From CAZVJA01 sp964626885 (lineage in GTDB: Bacteria > Planctomycetota > Planctomycetia > Planctomycetales > Planctomycetaceae), in the NCBI GenBank assembly GCA_964626885.1, contig CAZVJA010000063.1:1-24154 (forward strand): 24,154 bases of DNA, read 5' to 3'. The position numbers and the translations under genes were made by a program. The notes beneath the pieces were generated by a model. It was not told the origin of the DNA and made no database searches. It saw nothing but the letters and a program-made list of their open reading frames with translations. This document shows positions 1-6,049 of the stretch, piece by piece. How positions within the stretch are numbered: position 1 is the stretch's first letter; every line of letters starts with the position of its first letter.

Positions 1-388
1 CATCATTCTTTTCTGTTCCTCTCTTCCACGTTTCAAGAATTGGGCGACTGTCGTCCAACCATCTGCGGATGTCGTCCGGCGCGGAGTTCCAGCCGTTTTC
101 AAATACTTTCGCAATGTTATCAGCAGCATACCTGGGTGGTGGACGAAACATCGCATAAGCGTGGCGATAATCTGTGAATGCATTCTCGTCGTTGGATAAA
201 GTAAGATTACCGAACACCTCGACATCAAACGGATCACCAATGTCCGGAAGCCCAGCCAACTGCGACCTTCGATAAACAAAGATGCTACTGAATATGACAA
301 TTCCAAAGACAACGATGGTCAACGCCAGAATCGACAACGTACGTCCGGAAAGCAATTTGTTAAAGAAGTCACGTTTACCGAAACGCAT
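1..388 (-). CDS. Membrane-anchored hypothetical protein, 3' part outside window
   Basis: An open minus-strand frame runs from an ATG at 388 off the left edge, giving 129 visible residues. The N-terminus is basic (MRFGKRDFF). One strongly hydrophobic segment at about residues 18-40 (ILALTIVVFGIVIFSS) is followed by a soluble part with motifs such as NAFTDYRHAY and DIRRWLDDSRP. This is a single-pass or signal-anchor topology. The style (an 'ENAF..Y' motif, then a charged 'RRWL..NRP..W' stretch) resembles conserved hypothetical proteins of Planctomycetota, but I cannot name a family. The same frame stays open upstream to an earlier ATG at 478, which would add 30 residues including another hydrophobic stretch (FKLIVLLCLPIFW). 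I prefer 388, but the start is not secure. No function can be given. Confidence 0.75.
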   Translation of the reverse strand, partial: MRFGKRDFFNKLLSGRTLSILALTIVVFGIVIFSSIFVYRRSQLAGLPDIGDPFDVEVFGNLTLSNDENAFTDYRHAYAMFRPPPRYAADNIAKVFENGWNSAPDDIRRWLDDSRPILETWKRGTEKND

Positions 389-600
389 TGTTTGATCTGC
401 ATCCTTGTCCAAATTTTCTCGTTCGATTTTCCAGAAAATCGGAAGGCACAACAAAACTATCAGCTTGAAAGATTGCATCCCAGCTTTTTGAAGCAATGAA
501 GTAATGATAGACTGGCCATCGCGGTACTACCACGGTTTTCCGCTGGCTCAGCACGGTTCTCATTTCGCGATAGAGTCTTATTGGATTCTTCGACTCAAAC

Positions 601-642
601 ATGAAAACCATTCGCATTGGCAATACGAAATCAGCATCGTGA
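601..642 (+). pseudogene. Stranded 5' end of atuA, cut off by element insertion
   Basis: ATG at 601 opens a 13-codon frame whose first eight codons read MKTIRIGN, then run into unrelated sequence and a TGA at 640. The real AtuA at 8861 begins MAGKVIRIGN. Joining 601-623 to the sequence after 8889 restores an uninterrupted N-terminus MKTIRIGNGAGFWGD, which fits the AtuA family. The same frame upstream is closed by a TAG at 571, so 601 is the likely original start. I infer this is the pre-insertion start of atuA, and that 480-600 held its promoter, divergent from the minus-strand gene to the left. Confidence 0.8.
609..623 (+). repeat. attL core (15-bp direct repeat)
   Basis: CATTCGCATTGGCAA is identical to 8875-8889. 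It covers codons 3 to 8 of the ancestral atuA start. The central 13 bases have partial dyad symmetry (TT..CA-T-TG..AA), as expected of a core-type tyrosine recombinase site. The exact crossover point cannot be placed from one sequence. Confidence 0.85.
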
Positions 643-736
643 GGCGTTCGCGCAGCGCGCGGCGAGTGGCTTTTTCCGGCCTTTTCGATATGTCTACTGG
701 CCGTAGAATGGAGTTCGGAAGGTGCGCGGATGCAGG

Positions 737-763
737 ATTCGCTAACAGATTAGCTAACGCTCG
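737..763 (+). promoter_or_regulatory. Left arm-type integrase site (paired GCTAAC)
   Basis: Two GCTAAC hexamers at 741-746 and 753-758, 12 bases apart, lie in a 27-base block that matches 8757-8783 at 22 of 27 positions, in the same orientation. The blocks sit 114 bases inside the left core and 92 bases inside the right core. Repeats at both ends of an element, close to but outside the core, are typical of integrase arm-binding sites. Binding is inferred. Confidence 0.6.
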
Positions 764-786
764 GTAGCAGGTAGCTCCTGCGAGGC

Positions 787-826
787 CATCGTCATCGAGG
801 TTGGCACCATCCCCTCGATGACGATG
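787..826 (+). repeat. Perfect 14-bp inverted repeat before the first element gene
   Basis: CATCGTCATCGAGG at 787-800 is exactly inverted at 813-826, with a 12-base loop. It is not followed by a T-run, so an intrinsic terminator is unlikely on the plus strand. It lies just upstream of the preferred start of the next gene (851) and could be an operator, an accessory recombination site or an mRNA leader hairpin. A shorter hairpin (GCAGG/CCTGC) lies just upstream at about 767-781. Confidence 0.6.
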
Positions 827-850
827 ACCCCCGGGCAAGGATGGTGCACG

Positions 851-1492
851 ATGGTCAAAAAGAAGACGGAGCGGAGCGCTAAGCGGAGAACCACATCAAA
901 GGCTGTAGAGCCTCGTAGGAAGCGAACGAAATCAAAAGCCGACCGTCAGGTCATCATGCAAGTTGATCATCCTGACGATGCTATCGAGCACCTGCTGGAG
1001 ATGTTCGAGACGACTGCTGGGATCGTCTTGCGTAACGCCGGTCTCGATTCTTCCGAGCAGGTACCGGCAGGGGCTTCGACCGAGGCACAAGCCGCCGTGT
1101 CGGTCTTGAATCGCATCCAAGTGATTCGTCAGCATCGCGAGCAGCAGAACATCGACGACGCCATCATCGAGGCGGTCGGCTTGGGGATGTATGCCGAGGT
1201 GCTGAATCCTCAAGGTCGATACAAAATTGTGGAGGTGAGGAAAAAAAACCTCGGCAAAGGGCGTGATTCCGCTTTCGGCGGCGCTAATGGTCGGGCAAAT
1301 GCGGTCGATGACTGGTGTCGGCTATATCCGGTCGTGCTGAAAGAATTAGGCCGACCGAAACTTGAAGTGTTGTGCCGCACCATCGCTGCGCGCTCCACCT
1401 TTAAGGACCAAAGACCGAGCCGGCGCGGAAAAGATTTTCATCACACTTACATTAGAGACTCGCTCAAAGAGCGGGGAGTCATCTCCCGATAA
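851..1492 (+). CDS. Hypothetical basic protein of the element
   Basis: 213 aa. I chose ATG 851 because the earlier ATG at 818 lies inside a perfect hairpin, while 851 has an AAGGA about 11 bases upstream. Residues 1-35 are very rich in Lys and Arg (MVKKKTERSAKRR), suggesting nucleic-acid contact or disorder. A mixed helical region follows (DAIEHLLEMFETTAGIVL, then AAVSVLNRIQVIRQHREQQNIDDAIIEA). The C-terminal third is again basic and ends KERGVISR. I recognise no catalytic motif or family. It is the first gene after attL, followed by the operator region for the AlpA-like gene. Its position suggests accessory cargo or a regulator, but this is a guess. Confidence 0.7.
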   Translation: MVKKKTERSAKRRTTSKAVEPRRKRTKSKADRQVIMQVDHPDDAIEHLLEMFETTAGIVLRNAGLDSSEQVPAGASTEAQAAVSVLNRIQVIRQHREQQNIDDAIIEAVGLGMYAEVLNPQGRYKIVEVRKKNLGKGRDSAFGGANGRANAVDDWCRLYPVVLKELGRPKLEVLCRTIAARSTFKDQRPSRRGKDFHHTYIRDSLKERGVISR

Positions 1493-1504
1493 TCGTCTCG
1501 ACGC

Positions 1505-1555
1505 TGCGCCGATGGTCCATCGCCACACAGACTCTTGCGCCGATGGTCCATCGCC
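1505..1555 (+). promoter_or_regulatory. Twin palindromic operator-like repeats
   Basis: A 20-bp sequence occurs twice, at 1505-1524 and 1536-1555, identical and spaced 31 bases start to start (about three helical turns). Each copy contains the palindrome CGATGG-T-CCATCG. The pair lies between the first gene and the AlpA-like gene. A possible -10 (TATGAT, 1602-1607) lies downstream without a good -35. Two identical palindromes on the same helix face are the usual layout for a dimeric repressor or activator. The binding protein is unknown; the AlpA-like protein at 1668 is the first candidate. Confidence 0.6.
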
Positions 1556-1667
1556 GTAGTGAATCATCGCGCATCACCATCGACCGAGGGAAGATCGCTC
1601 CTATGATAGCTTCTGAACGCCAGTCGTCTTCCTTGTGACTGGCAAAACAACAGAAGGAGCTATCGAG

Positions 1668-1895
1668 ATGCGAAAGCAATTTGCACCTGCCCCACCCGCA
1701 CCGCCTGCGGAAATTCGCGCGGGCGTTGCTTATCCGCTGCAATCGTTCATGCAGTTGGCTGGGGTCGGTCGGCACGGTCTCCGCGCGATGAAGAAGCGAG
1801 GTCTGCGGGTCACTTACACCTCGAACCGAGGTTACGTCAAAGGTGACGATTTCCTCGCGTTTATCGACGCGCAGCACGCCAACGCCTGCGAGTAA
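1668..1895 (+). CDS. AlpA-like winged-helix DNA-binding protein
   Basis: 75 aa. The ATG at 1668 is fixed by a strong AGAAGGAG ribosome site 8 bases upstream; a GTG at 1635 in the same frame has none. Residues 1-20 are Ala/Pro-rich. The rest (YPLQSFMQLAGVGRHGLR, then MKKRGLRVTYTSNRGYV, then KGDDFLAFI) follows the pattern of MerR-superfamily winged helices of the AlpA/excisionase kind: a helix-turn-helix that picks the 'AGVG..GLRAMKKRGL' recognition region, a beta-wing with RGYV, then a helix with DDFLAFI. In phage satellites AlpA-type proteins switch on excision and replication genes. Here it precedes the replication block and follows twin palindromes that it might bind. The family assignment is by pattern only. 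Confidence 0.72.
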   Translation: MRKQFAPAPPAPPAEIRAGVAYPLQSFMQLAGVGRHGLRAMKKRGLRVTYTSNRGYVKGDDFLAFIDAQHANACE

Positions 1896-1923
1896 AATCA
1901 CCGTCGTCGGATTGTTTCCGGCG

Positions 1924-1957
1924 ACACGCGCGGCGGTCAGGTGCAGCCGTCGCGTGT
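1924..1957 (+). terminator. Hairpin after the AlpA-like gene, possible weak terminator
   Basis: ACACGCG at 1924-1930 pairs with CGCGTGT at 1951-1957. After a two-base bulge there is a further four-pair inner stem. TTTC follows. The T-run is short, so termination would be weak at best. It could instead be a leader structure for the next gene at 1991. Confidence 0.35.
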
Positions 1958-1990
1958 TTCTAACAGCACCTCAACGATTGGACTAAGACG

Positions 1991-2335
1991 ATGAAATATT
2001 CAATGACGCAAGCGGGAGTCCCTGTCGGGAGCTACACCGCGACCTTCACCTCGGTCGAGGAGTACACCGCCAATGCCGAGCAGTACGGCGCGGGGATCAA
2101 GTTCACCTTCACCATTGTCGGTGGGCCTCACGATGGAAGTGAGGCGTCAAGAATTTGCTCCCAGAAGGCCAGCGCGAAAAGCAATCTGACGAAGATTGTG
2201 CAGGGCTTGAACGGCGGGCCGCTGGCGGCGGGAGAAGAAATCGACCTCGACAAGTTCATCGGTCAGAAATATCTGGTCATCGTCGAGGAGACCGATTCGG
2301 GCGCGACGCGCGTCGGAACCGTCCTGAAATCCTGA
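1991..2335 (+). CDS. Putative ssDNA-binding replication accessory protein (DUF669-like)
   Basis: 114 aa. The order of short motifs is a Gly-Ser-Tyr-x-Ala strand (VGSYTATFTSVEE), a strand with GAGIKFTFTIVGGPHDG, a Lys-rich ASAKSNLTKIVQGLNG helix, and a C-terminal DLDKFIGQKYLVIVEE..SG..RV. This is the pattern of small beta-barrel proteins encoded beside phage and plasmid primases and annotated as DUF669 or ssDNA-binding. It lies directly before the primase-helicase gene, separated by a strong terminator hairpin, which fits a replication role. There is no Shine-Dalgarno. Instead a 10-mer AACGATTGGA lies 8 bases before the ATG, also found before the primase start. The function is inferred from pattern and context; an OB-fold is expected but not shown. 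Confidence 0.68.
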   Translation: MKYSMTQAGVPVGSYTATFTSVEEYTANAEQYGAGIKFTFTIVGGPHDGSEASRICSQKASAKSNLTKIVQGLNGGPLAAGEEIDLDKFIGQKYLVIVEETDSGATRVGTVLKS

Positions 2336-2347
2336 GATCCCAATGGC

Positions 2348-2386
2348 GAGGCCCCTGGCGAACCCTATTCGTCAGGGGCCTCTTTT
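2348..2386 (+). terminator. Rho-independent terminator between ssDNA-binding and primase genes
   Basis: GAGGCCCCTGGCGAA (2348-2362) pairs with TTCGTCAGGGGCCTC (2368-2382) over 15 bp with a single G-T pair and a five-base loop. TTTT (2383-2386) follows directly. This is the strongest intrinsic terminator seen in the window. It lies within the 68-base gap before the primase start, so it probably limits read-through into the replication gene. Confidence 0.88.
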
Positions 2387-2403
2387 AACGATTGGATAGT
2401 TCA

Positions 2404-4326
2404 ATGATACAAGCTGATGAAGACCGAAACAATCTCGAAGAAGCAGTTCGCCTCGCTGAAGCGGGGATGAGCGTATTCCCCTGCTGGGAAGCCGACGCTG
2501 GTCGATGCGCCTGCGGCAATCCAGACTGTATCGCACCGGCAAAGCATCCGGTCGGCAATCAATGTCCTAGTGGCTTCAAGAATGCCAGCAGCACTTATTC
2601 AAAAATAGAAAGCTGGTGGACATCTCGACCAACATCGAACATCGCGATCGCAACAGGGAGTGCTTCCGGGCCGGGCCTGTTGGTCGTCGATACCGACATT
2701 CCTGACGACCAAGCTGGTGCGAACGTCCTCGCGCAAGTTGATCCTTGCGGCGCTGGCGCTGATGACCTCGATGACGTTCCGACCGTCCGCACGCAAAGCG
2801 GAGGCAGGCAGTTCTATTTCCGTATGCCATTGGAAGGAGCAAGGAGCACAACCAAGCTGGCGGGCTTGCCGTTGGACATTCGAGCGGACGGAGGTTATGT
2901 CATCGCTCCGCCTTCGCGAGGAGTGAAGGGCCGATGGAGTTGGATTCGCTCCATCTTCGAGCACGACCTACGCGAGCCACCGCAGTACATCCTCAACTTA
3001 ACGGATGGAAAGAAGGCGGTCGGCGACGACGGGTCCGGCCTGATGTTCACCTTCGAGGGAGACCTTCGGACGCATCCGGGCGCGAGGGAAGGTGAGCGAA
3101 ACAAATTGTTGTGCAAGCTGGCTGGTTATCACCTGCTGGAACATGGAGCGGATAACCTTCTGCAACTATCGCTCGAATGGGGGTCGCGCTGCCGCCCACC
3201 GATGCCGCCGGCCCAAGTGCAGAAGACCATCGTCGGGCTGGTCGAGAAGCATTACAGGAAGGAATCGGAGAAGGCCACCGCGAGAGTGAAGGCGACGCCT
3301 CGATTGGTGTTTAAGAAGTTCAGTGAGGTCGAGGACAAGGCGCAGGAATGGCTATGGCAAGGTGTTATTCCTTCCGCTGCCTTCTCGCTGATTTGCGGTC
3401 CCCCTGGGCAGGGGAAGACCGCGCTGTCGATCAAGCTGTGCGCTCACGTCTCGACCGGAGAGCCGTTCCCCGATGGGTCGCCGTGTGCGAAAGGGACGGC
3501 AATCTATTCGTCGACTGAGGATGATGAAAGTCGGGTCCTGAAGCCGAGGCTGATTGAGAACGGGGCGGACCTCGACCGTGTGATTTGCGTCCCTGGGGTC
3601 GCTGTCGATGACGATGATGACCTGATCCTACCCTTACAATTCACCGAGCACCTCGGCCTGCTGGAGGAGAAGGCAAAGGAAATCGGCGACCTGCGGCTAT
3701 TGGTTCTCGATCCGGTCGTGTTGGGCCTTGGCGACCGCTGCGATTCCCACAAGAACGATTCTGTTCGTCGCGTGCTGGCACCGCTGACCGCCTTCGCGCA
3801 GCGCCTCAATTGTGCGGTCATCGGGATAACACATCCGTCGAAGGCCGAGCAGATGACCATGCTGTCGCGCGTCAGCGGGTCGGTCGCCTTCGCTGCCGTC
3901 GCAAGGTCGTGCTGGGCCGTCAGCCGAGACCCTGACGACCTCAATAAGCGCCTGTTCTGGTGTTTCAAATCATCCTACGGCGGCGGCATTGGTCGCGACT
4001 TCTCGATCGGCGAGGGGGCGCGCTTGACCTGGGGTGAGACTCCGCTGCCGTTCAATCATGGCGACGCAACCGGCGATCAGGAGGACGGCGAAGCTCCCAC
4101 CTTCGAGGAAGCGAAGCGCTGGCTGGTCGCACAACTCGAAGCTGGTCCTGTCCCCGCCGGCGAGATCGCGACGGCGGTCAAGGAGTGCAATTGGTTCTCG
4201 AAACGGACCGTCGATAAGGCGAAGGTCGCGCTGGGCGTGCAGTCCTACCAGAAGGGCCGGTCGTGGTTCTGGGCGTTGCCTAGGGTCATCGTCCAAGGAA
4301 AGGAGTTGGGATTCCATGATATCTAA
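2404..4326 (+). CDS. Prim-Pol / RepA-type helicase fusion, element replication protein
   Basis: 640 aa. The ATG at 2404 is preferred over an in-frame TTG at 2392. Residues ~12-190 form a bifunctional primase/polymerase N-terminal domain: a short Cys cluster (CACGNPDC), the acidic pair in VVDTD (residues 96-98), SGGRQFYF (132-139) and DGGYVIAPPS (from 162). The conserved His of the second motif is Gln here (136). From ~310 there is a RecA-fold ATPase of the AAA_25/RepA kind: Walker A GPPGQGKT (332-339), a Walker B-like LLVLDP, then IGITHPSKA and SGSVAFAAVARS. A DnaB-like ring helicase role is usual for that domain. It would start and unwind replication of the excised element. The iteron cluster just after it is the likely origin. 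The last codons overlap another possible ATG at 4316. Confidence 0.88.
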   Translation: MIQADEDRNNLEEAVRLAEAGMSVFPCWEADAGRCACGNPDCIAPAKHPVGNQCPSGFKNASSTYSKIESWWTSRPTSNIAIATGSASGPGLLVVDTDIPDDQAGANVLAQVDPCGAGADDLDDVPTVRTQSGGRQFYFRMPLEGARSTTKLAGLPLDIRADGGYVIAPPSRGVKGRWSWIRSIFEHDLREPPQYILNLTDGKKAVGDDGSGLMFTFEGDLRTHPGAREGERNKLLCKLAGYHLLEHGADNLLQLSLEWGSRCRPPMPPAQVQKTIVGLVEKHYRKESEKATARVKATPRLVFKKFSEVEDKAQEWLWQGVIPSAAFSLICGPPGQGKTALSIKLCAHVSTGEPFPDGSPCAKGTAIYSSTEDDESRVLKPRLIENGADLDRVICVPGVAVDDDDDLILPLQFTEHLGLLEEKAKEIGDLRLLVLDPVVLGLGDRCDSHKNDSVRRVLAPLTAFAQRLNCAVIGITHPSKAEQMTMLSRVSGSVAFAAVARSCWAVSRDPDDLNKRLFWCFKSSYGGGIGRDFSIGEGARLTWGETPLPFNHGDATGDQEDGEAPTFEEAKRWLVAQLEAGPVPAGEIATAVKECNWFSKRTVDKAKVALGVQSYQKGRSWFWALPRVIVQGKELGFHDI

Positions 4327-4445
4327 CCGTCAGATTGCAGCCGTCAGATTGCAGGATGCAGCACGTTGCAATGTGCAATGTGAGAGCCTACCACTGTCAG
4401 ATTGCACATTGCAGCCCCCTCAGCACGTTGCAATGTGCAATGTGA
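4327..4445 (+). repeat. Iteron cluster, candidate origin of replication of the element
   Basis: Directly after the primase-helicase stop, CCGTCAGATTGCAG occurs twice in tandem (4327-4340, 4341-4354), with a third near-copy at 4394-4406. A 25-bp sequence is repeated exactly at 4359-4383 and 4421-4445, each copy holding TTGCA-ATG-TGCAA. In all, the hexamer ATTGCA or its complement TGCAAT appears eight times between 4334 and 4441, four in each direction. This is the architecture of initiator-binding iterons. The next gene very probably starts only at 4466, leaving this stretch non-coding, although a frame is open through it. Confidence 0.7.
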
Positions 4446-4465
4446 ACCCCACCAAGGAAGGGGGC

Positions 4466-5029
4466 GTGGCGACGACCTTGGTCGAATTGTTCAGCCAATT
4501 AAATAGCCGGGGCCTCGGCCTTCAGCGGGTCGGCCCTGACACCATCCGTATCAAGGGGCCGGTCTCGGCCATCGACGAAACGGTTAAGGATGGGGTCAGG
4601 GCGCACAAGGAAAAGTTGCTGAACCTCATCCCTGACCACACCGTCGCTATCGAGACGGCGGTCAGTGAATTGTATAGCTGGCTCAATAGGGCCAAGCCGC
4701 CGGCCTATGACCCTGATGACCATCCCGACTACTGGATCGCGTTCTACGCTGATCTGAATCGGGCAGCCGATAGCGGAAGCCTCGGCGAGACCGAGAGCAC
4801 CATCGACCAGCTGAAGCGCCGAGCGGTCGAGCACTTCCTGCCACACCATCCCCTCGCCGACTCGACGACCTACTGGCCGGACCATTCCGCATTAGATCTT
4901 AACATCGAGCAGTTATTCGAGCGGCGGGCGATTCAATGGACGGAGACCGCACCCGCCGAAGAAGTCGACCAAGCGGTCGAGCAGGCGCGGCAAGAGCTAT
5001 TTCAAATCATGTTCGAGGATGAACTATGA
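4466..5029 (+). CDS. TubC_N-domain protein of the element
   Basis: 187 aa from a GTG at 4466, chosen because AAGGAAGGGGG stands immediately before it and because it starts right at the domain. ATGs at 4316 and 4433 are in frame, but their extra residues would be translated iterons (NRQIAAVRLQDAARCNVQCE). Residues ~4-50 (LVELFSQLNSRGLGLQRVG, then DTIRIKGP, then VRAHKEKLLNLI) match the TubC N-terminal docking-domain pattern. That pattern is frequent at the start of primases and replication-linked proteins of phages and plasmids. The remaining ~135 residues are acidic (AYDPDDHPDYW, AEEVDQAVEQARQELFQ) and not recognised. It overlaps the next gene by ATGA. A replication-linked role is inferred only from position and the docking-like domain. 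Confidence 0.72.
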   Translation: MATTLVELFSQLNSRGLGLQRVGPDTIRIKGPVSAIDETVKDGVRAHKEKLLNLIPDHTVAIETAVSELYSWLNRAKPPAYDPDDHPDYWIAFYADLNRAADSGSLGETESTIDQLKRRAVEHFLPHHPLADSTTYWPDHSALDLNIEQLFERRAIQWTETAPAEEVDQAVEQARQELFQIMFEDEL

Positions 5030-5247
5030 CCACCGAGCCGCACCGCCTGACGATCACACTGGAGGCGACGCCGAGCACGACGCCGGTCGTCGCAAGGATC
5101 AAGCGACTCCTCAAGTATTCGCTAAGGGCCTGCGGGCTGAGGTGCGTCACGATCGAGGCCCTACCACACCTAGGCCGGTCTCAATCGCTGGAACCTCAGC
5201 CGACCGAAACCGCCGATCCCCGTTCTACACCCGAAATGGAGTCATGA
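5026..5247 (+). CDS. Small hypothetical protein of the element
   Basis: 73 aa, coupled by ATGA overlaps both to the gene before (5026-5029) and to the terminase small subunit gene after (5244-5247). The first 45 residues (RLTITLEATPSTTPVVARIKRLLKY, given here as RLTITLEAT and PVVARIKRLLKY) are compatible with a beta strand followed by a basic helix, then LRACGLRCVTIE. The tail is Pro/Thr/Glu-rich. Tight coupling on both sides and the ordered N-terminus support real expression. I recognise similar short proteins from phage-like regions but no defined function. Confidence 0.7.
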   Translation: MTTEPHRLTITLEATPSTTPVVARIKRLLKYSLRACGLRCVTIEALPHLGRSQSLEPQPTETADPRSTPEMES

Positions 5248-5579
5248 CTTTGAAAGATTCAGCAAACAAGAGCACCCCCAAGGGCCTCAGCACCGAGGCT
5301 AAGGGAATTTGGAACAAAATTGTCGAGGGCTGGGAACTAGATGAAGCCGGGAAGATTGTCTTACTGGTCGCCCTTGAACAATTCGACCGCTATCGCAAGG
5401 CGCAGAAGCGAGTCAATCAAGACGGCGAGACCATTGTCGACCGCTGGGGGCAAATCAAGCCGCACCCCAGTATTACCGCCGAGCGAGACTCATACCGAGG
5501 CTTCCTCGCCGGGATGAAGCAACTAAACCTCGACCTCGAACCTCTGCGCGACACCATCGGTCGCCCCCCAGGAAGGTGA
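5244..5579 (+). CDS. P27-type phage terminase small subunit
   Basis: 111 aa from ATG 5244 (ATGA overlap with the previous gene; a longer frame to 5019 lies over that gene and is not used). The pattern fits P27-family small terminases: GLSTEAKGIWNKIVEGW, then LLVALEQFDRYRKAQKRV, then DGETIVDRWGQIKPHPSI, then ERDSYRGFLAGMKQLNLDLEPLRD. The HPS..ERD stretch and the Leu-Asp-Leu-Pro-like end (LDLEPLR) are the best-known parts. Small terminase subunits recognise pac or cos DNA and recruit the large subunit. No large subunit is present. In phage satellites a lone small subunit redirects a helper phage's packaging motor to satellite DNA, and that is my inferred role. Confidence 0.8.
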   Translation: MTLKDSANKSTPKGLSTEAKGIWNKIVEGWELDEAGKIVLLVALEQFDRYRKAQKRVNQDGETIVDRWGQIKPHPSITAERDSYRGFLAGMKQLNLDLEPLRDTIGRPPGR

Positions 5580-5582
5580 AAC

Positions 5583-6023
5583 ATGCCGACGAATCGAACA
5601 CGAAGACCTGCTCCTCGCCGAGGGCAAATAGCCGATGCCGAGAGAATTCTCGGCAAAAAAGATTTGCTGTGCCATCTGGTAGACGGCAGACCACTCTTCT
5701 CCGATGGTGGATTCAAGACCCTCGCCGAATTTGAAGCTGCGTGGAAATTATGCCGCGACTTCATCCTGCCGAATTTCATCAAGCGACATCCTGGCCGCCG
5801 ACCTTTCGGCTGGTGGAGAATCGACCATCAACAGGAGCGCGACATCATTGTCGAGAATCTAGCGGGAATGAGCGCGGAGCGATTTCGAAAACTCCATGTC
5901 AAGCCGCACCATTTCGGCTACCTACACACTCGATTTGTCCCCCAAGTGCAGGAGAGCGAATTCGACCACCTATCACGATACGGTCTTCTCGAATTCGGCG
6001 AAGCTGAACGGATTGATTTTTAA
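5583..6023 (+). CDS. Phage-type HPGxRPxxWW protein, function unknown
   Basis: 146 aa. Starts 3 bases after the small terminase gene with AGGAAGG upstream. After a basic N-terminus come a helical region (EFEAAWKLCRDFILPNFI) and RHPGRRPFGWWRID. The 'HPG-R-P-x-x-WW/W' signature followed by acidic-basic residues is familiar from small proteins near terminase genes of phages. The C-terminal half holds VKPHHFGYLHTRFVPQV. I know no biochemical role. Position behind the terminase gene points to packaging or morphogenesis of the element, but this is only contextual. Confidence 0.7.
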   Translation: MPTNRTRRPAPRRGQIADAERILGKKDLLCHLVDGRPLFSDGGFKTLAEFEAAWKLCRDFILPNFIKRHPGRRPFGWWRIDHQQERDIIVENLAGMSAERFRKLHVKPHHFGYLHTRFVPQVQESEFDHLSRYGLLEFGEAERIDF

Positions 6024-6049
6024 TTGTGAACCCAAAGGAGAACGAAGTC

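Noticed and set aside
375..623. 82-aa minus-strand frame across the left att site
   Set aside because: It overlaps the better-supported frame from 388/478, crosses the attL junction and ends within other sequence. No family resemblance.
590..860. tRNA gene as the integration target
   Set aside because: The core repeat lies in a protein-coding start (atuA) and I see no cloverleaf or TPsiC-like sequence at either end.
1505..1555. CRISPR-like pair of repeats
   Set aside because: Only two copies with an 11-base gap, each palindromic; this is operator-like, with no spacers of normal size and no cas genes.
4327..4445. CRISPR array
   Set aside because: Repeats are of mixed length and orientation, and the intervals are themselves made of the same hexamer. 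Iterons explain it better.
4316..4465. N-terminal extension of the TubC_N-domain gene
   Set aside because: The encoded residues are simply translated repeats, whereas GTG 4466 has a strong ribosome site and begins at the domain.
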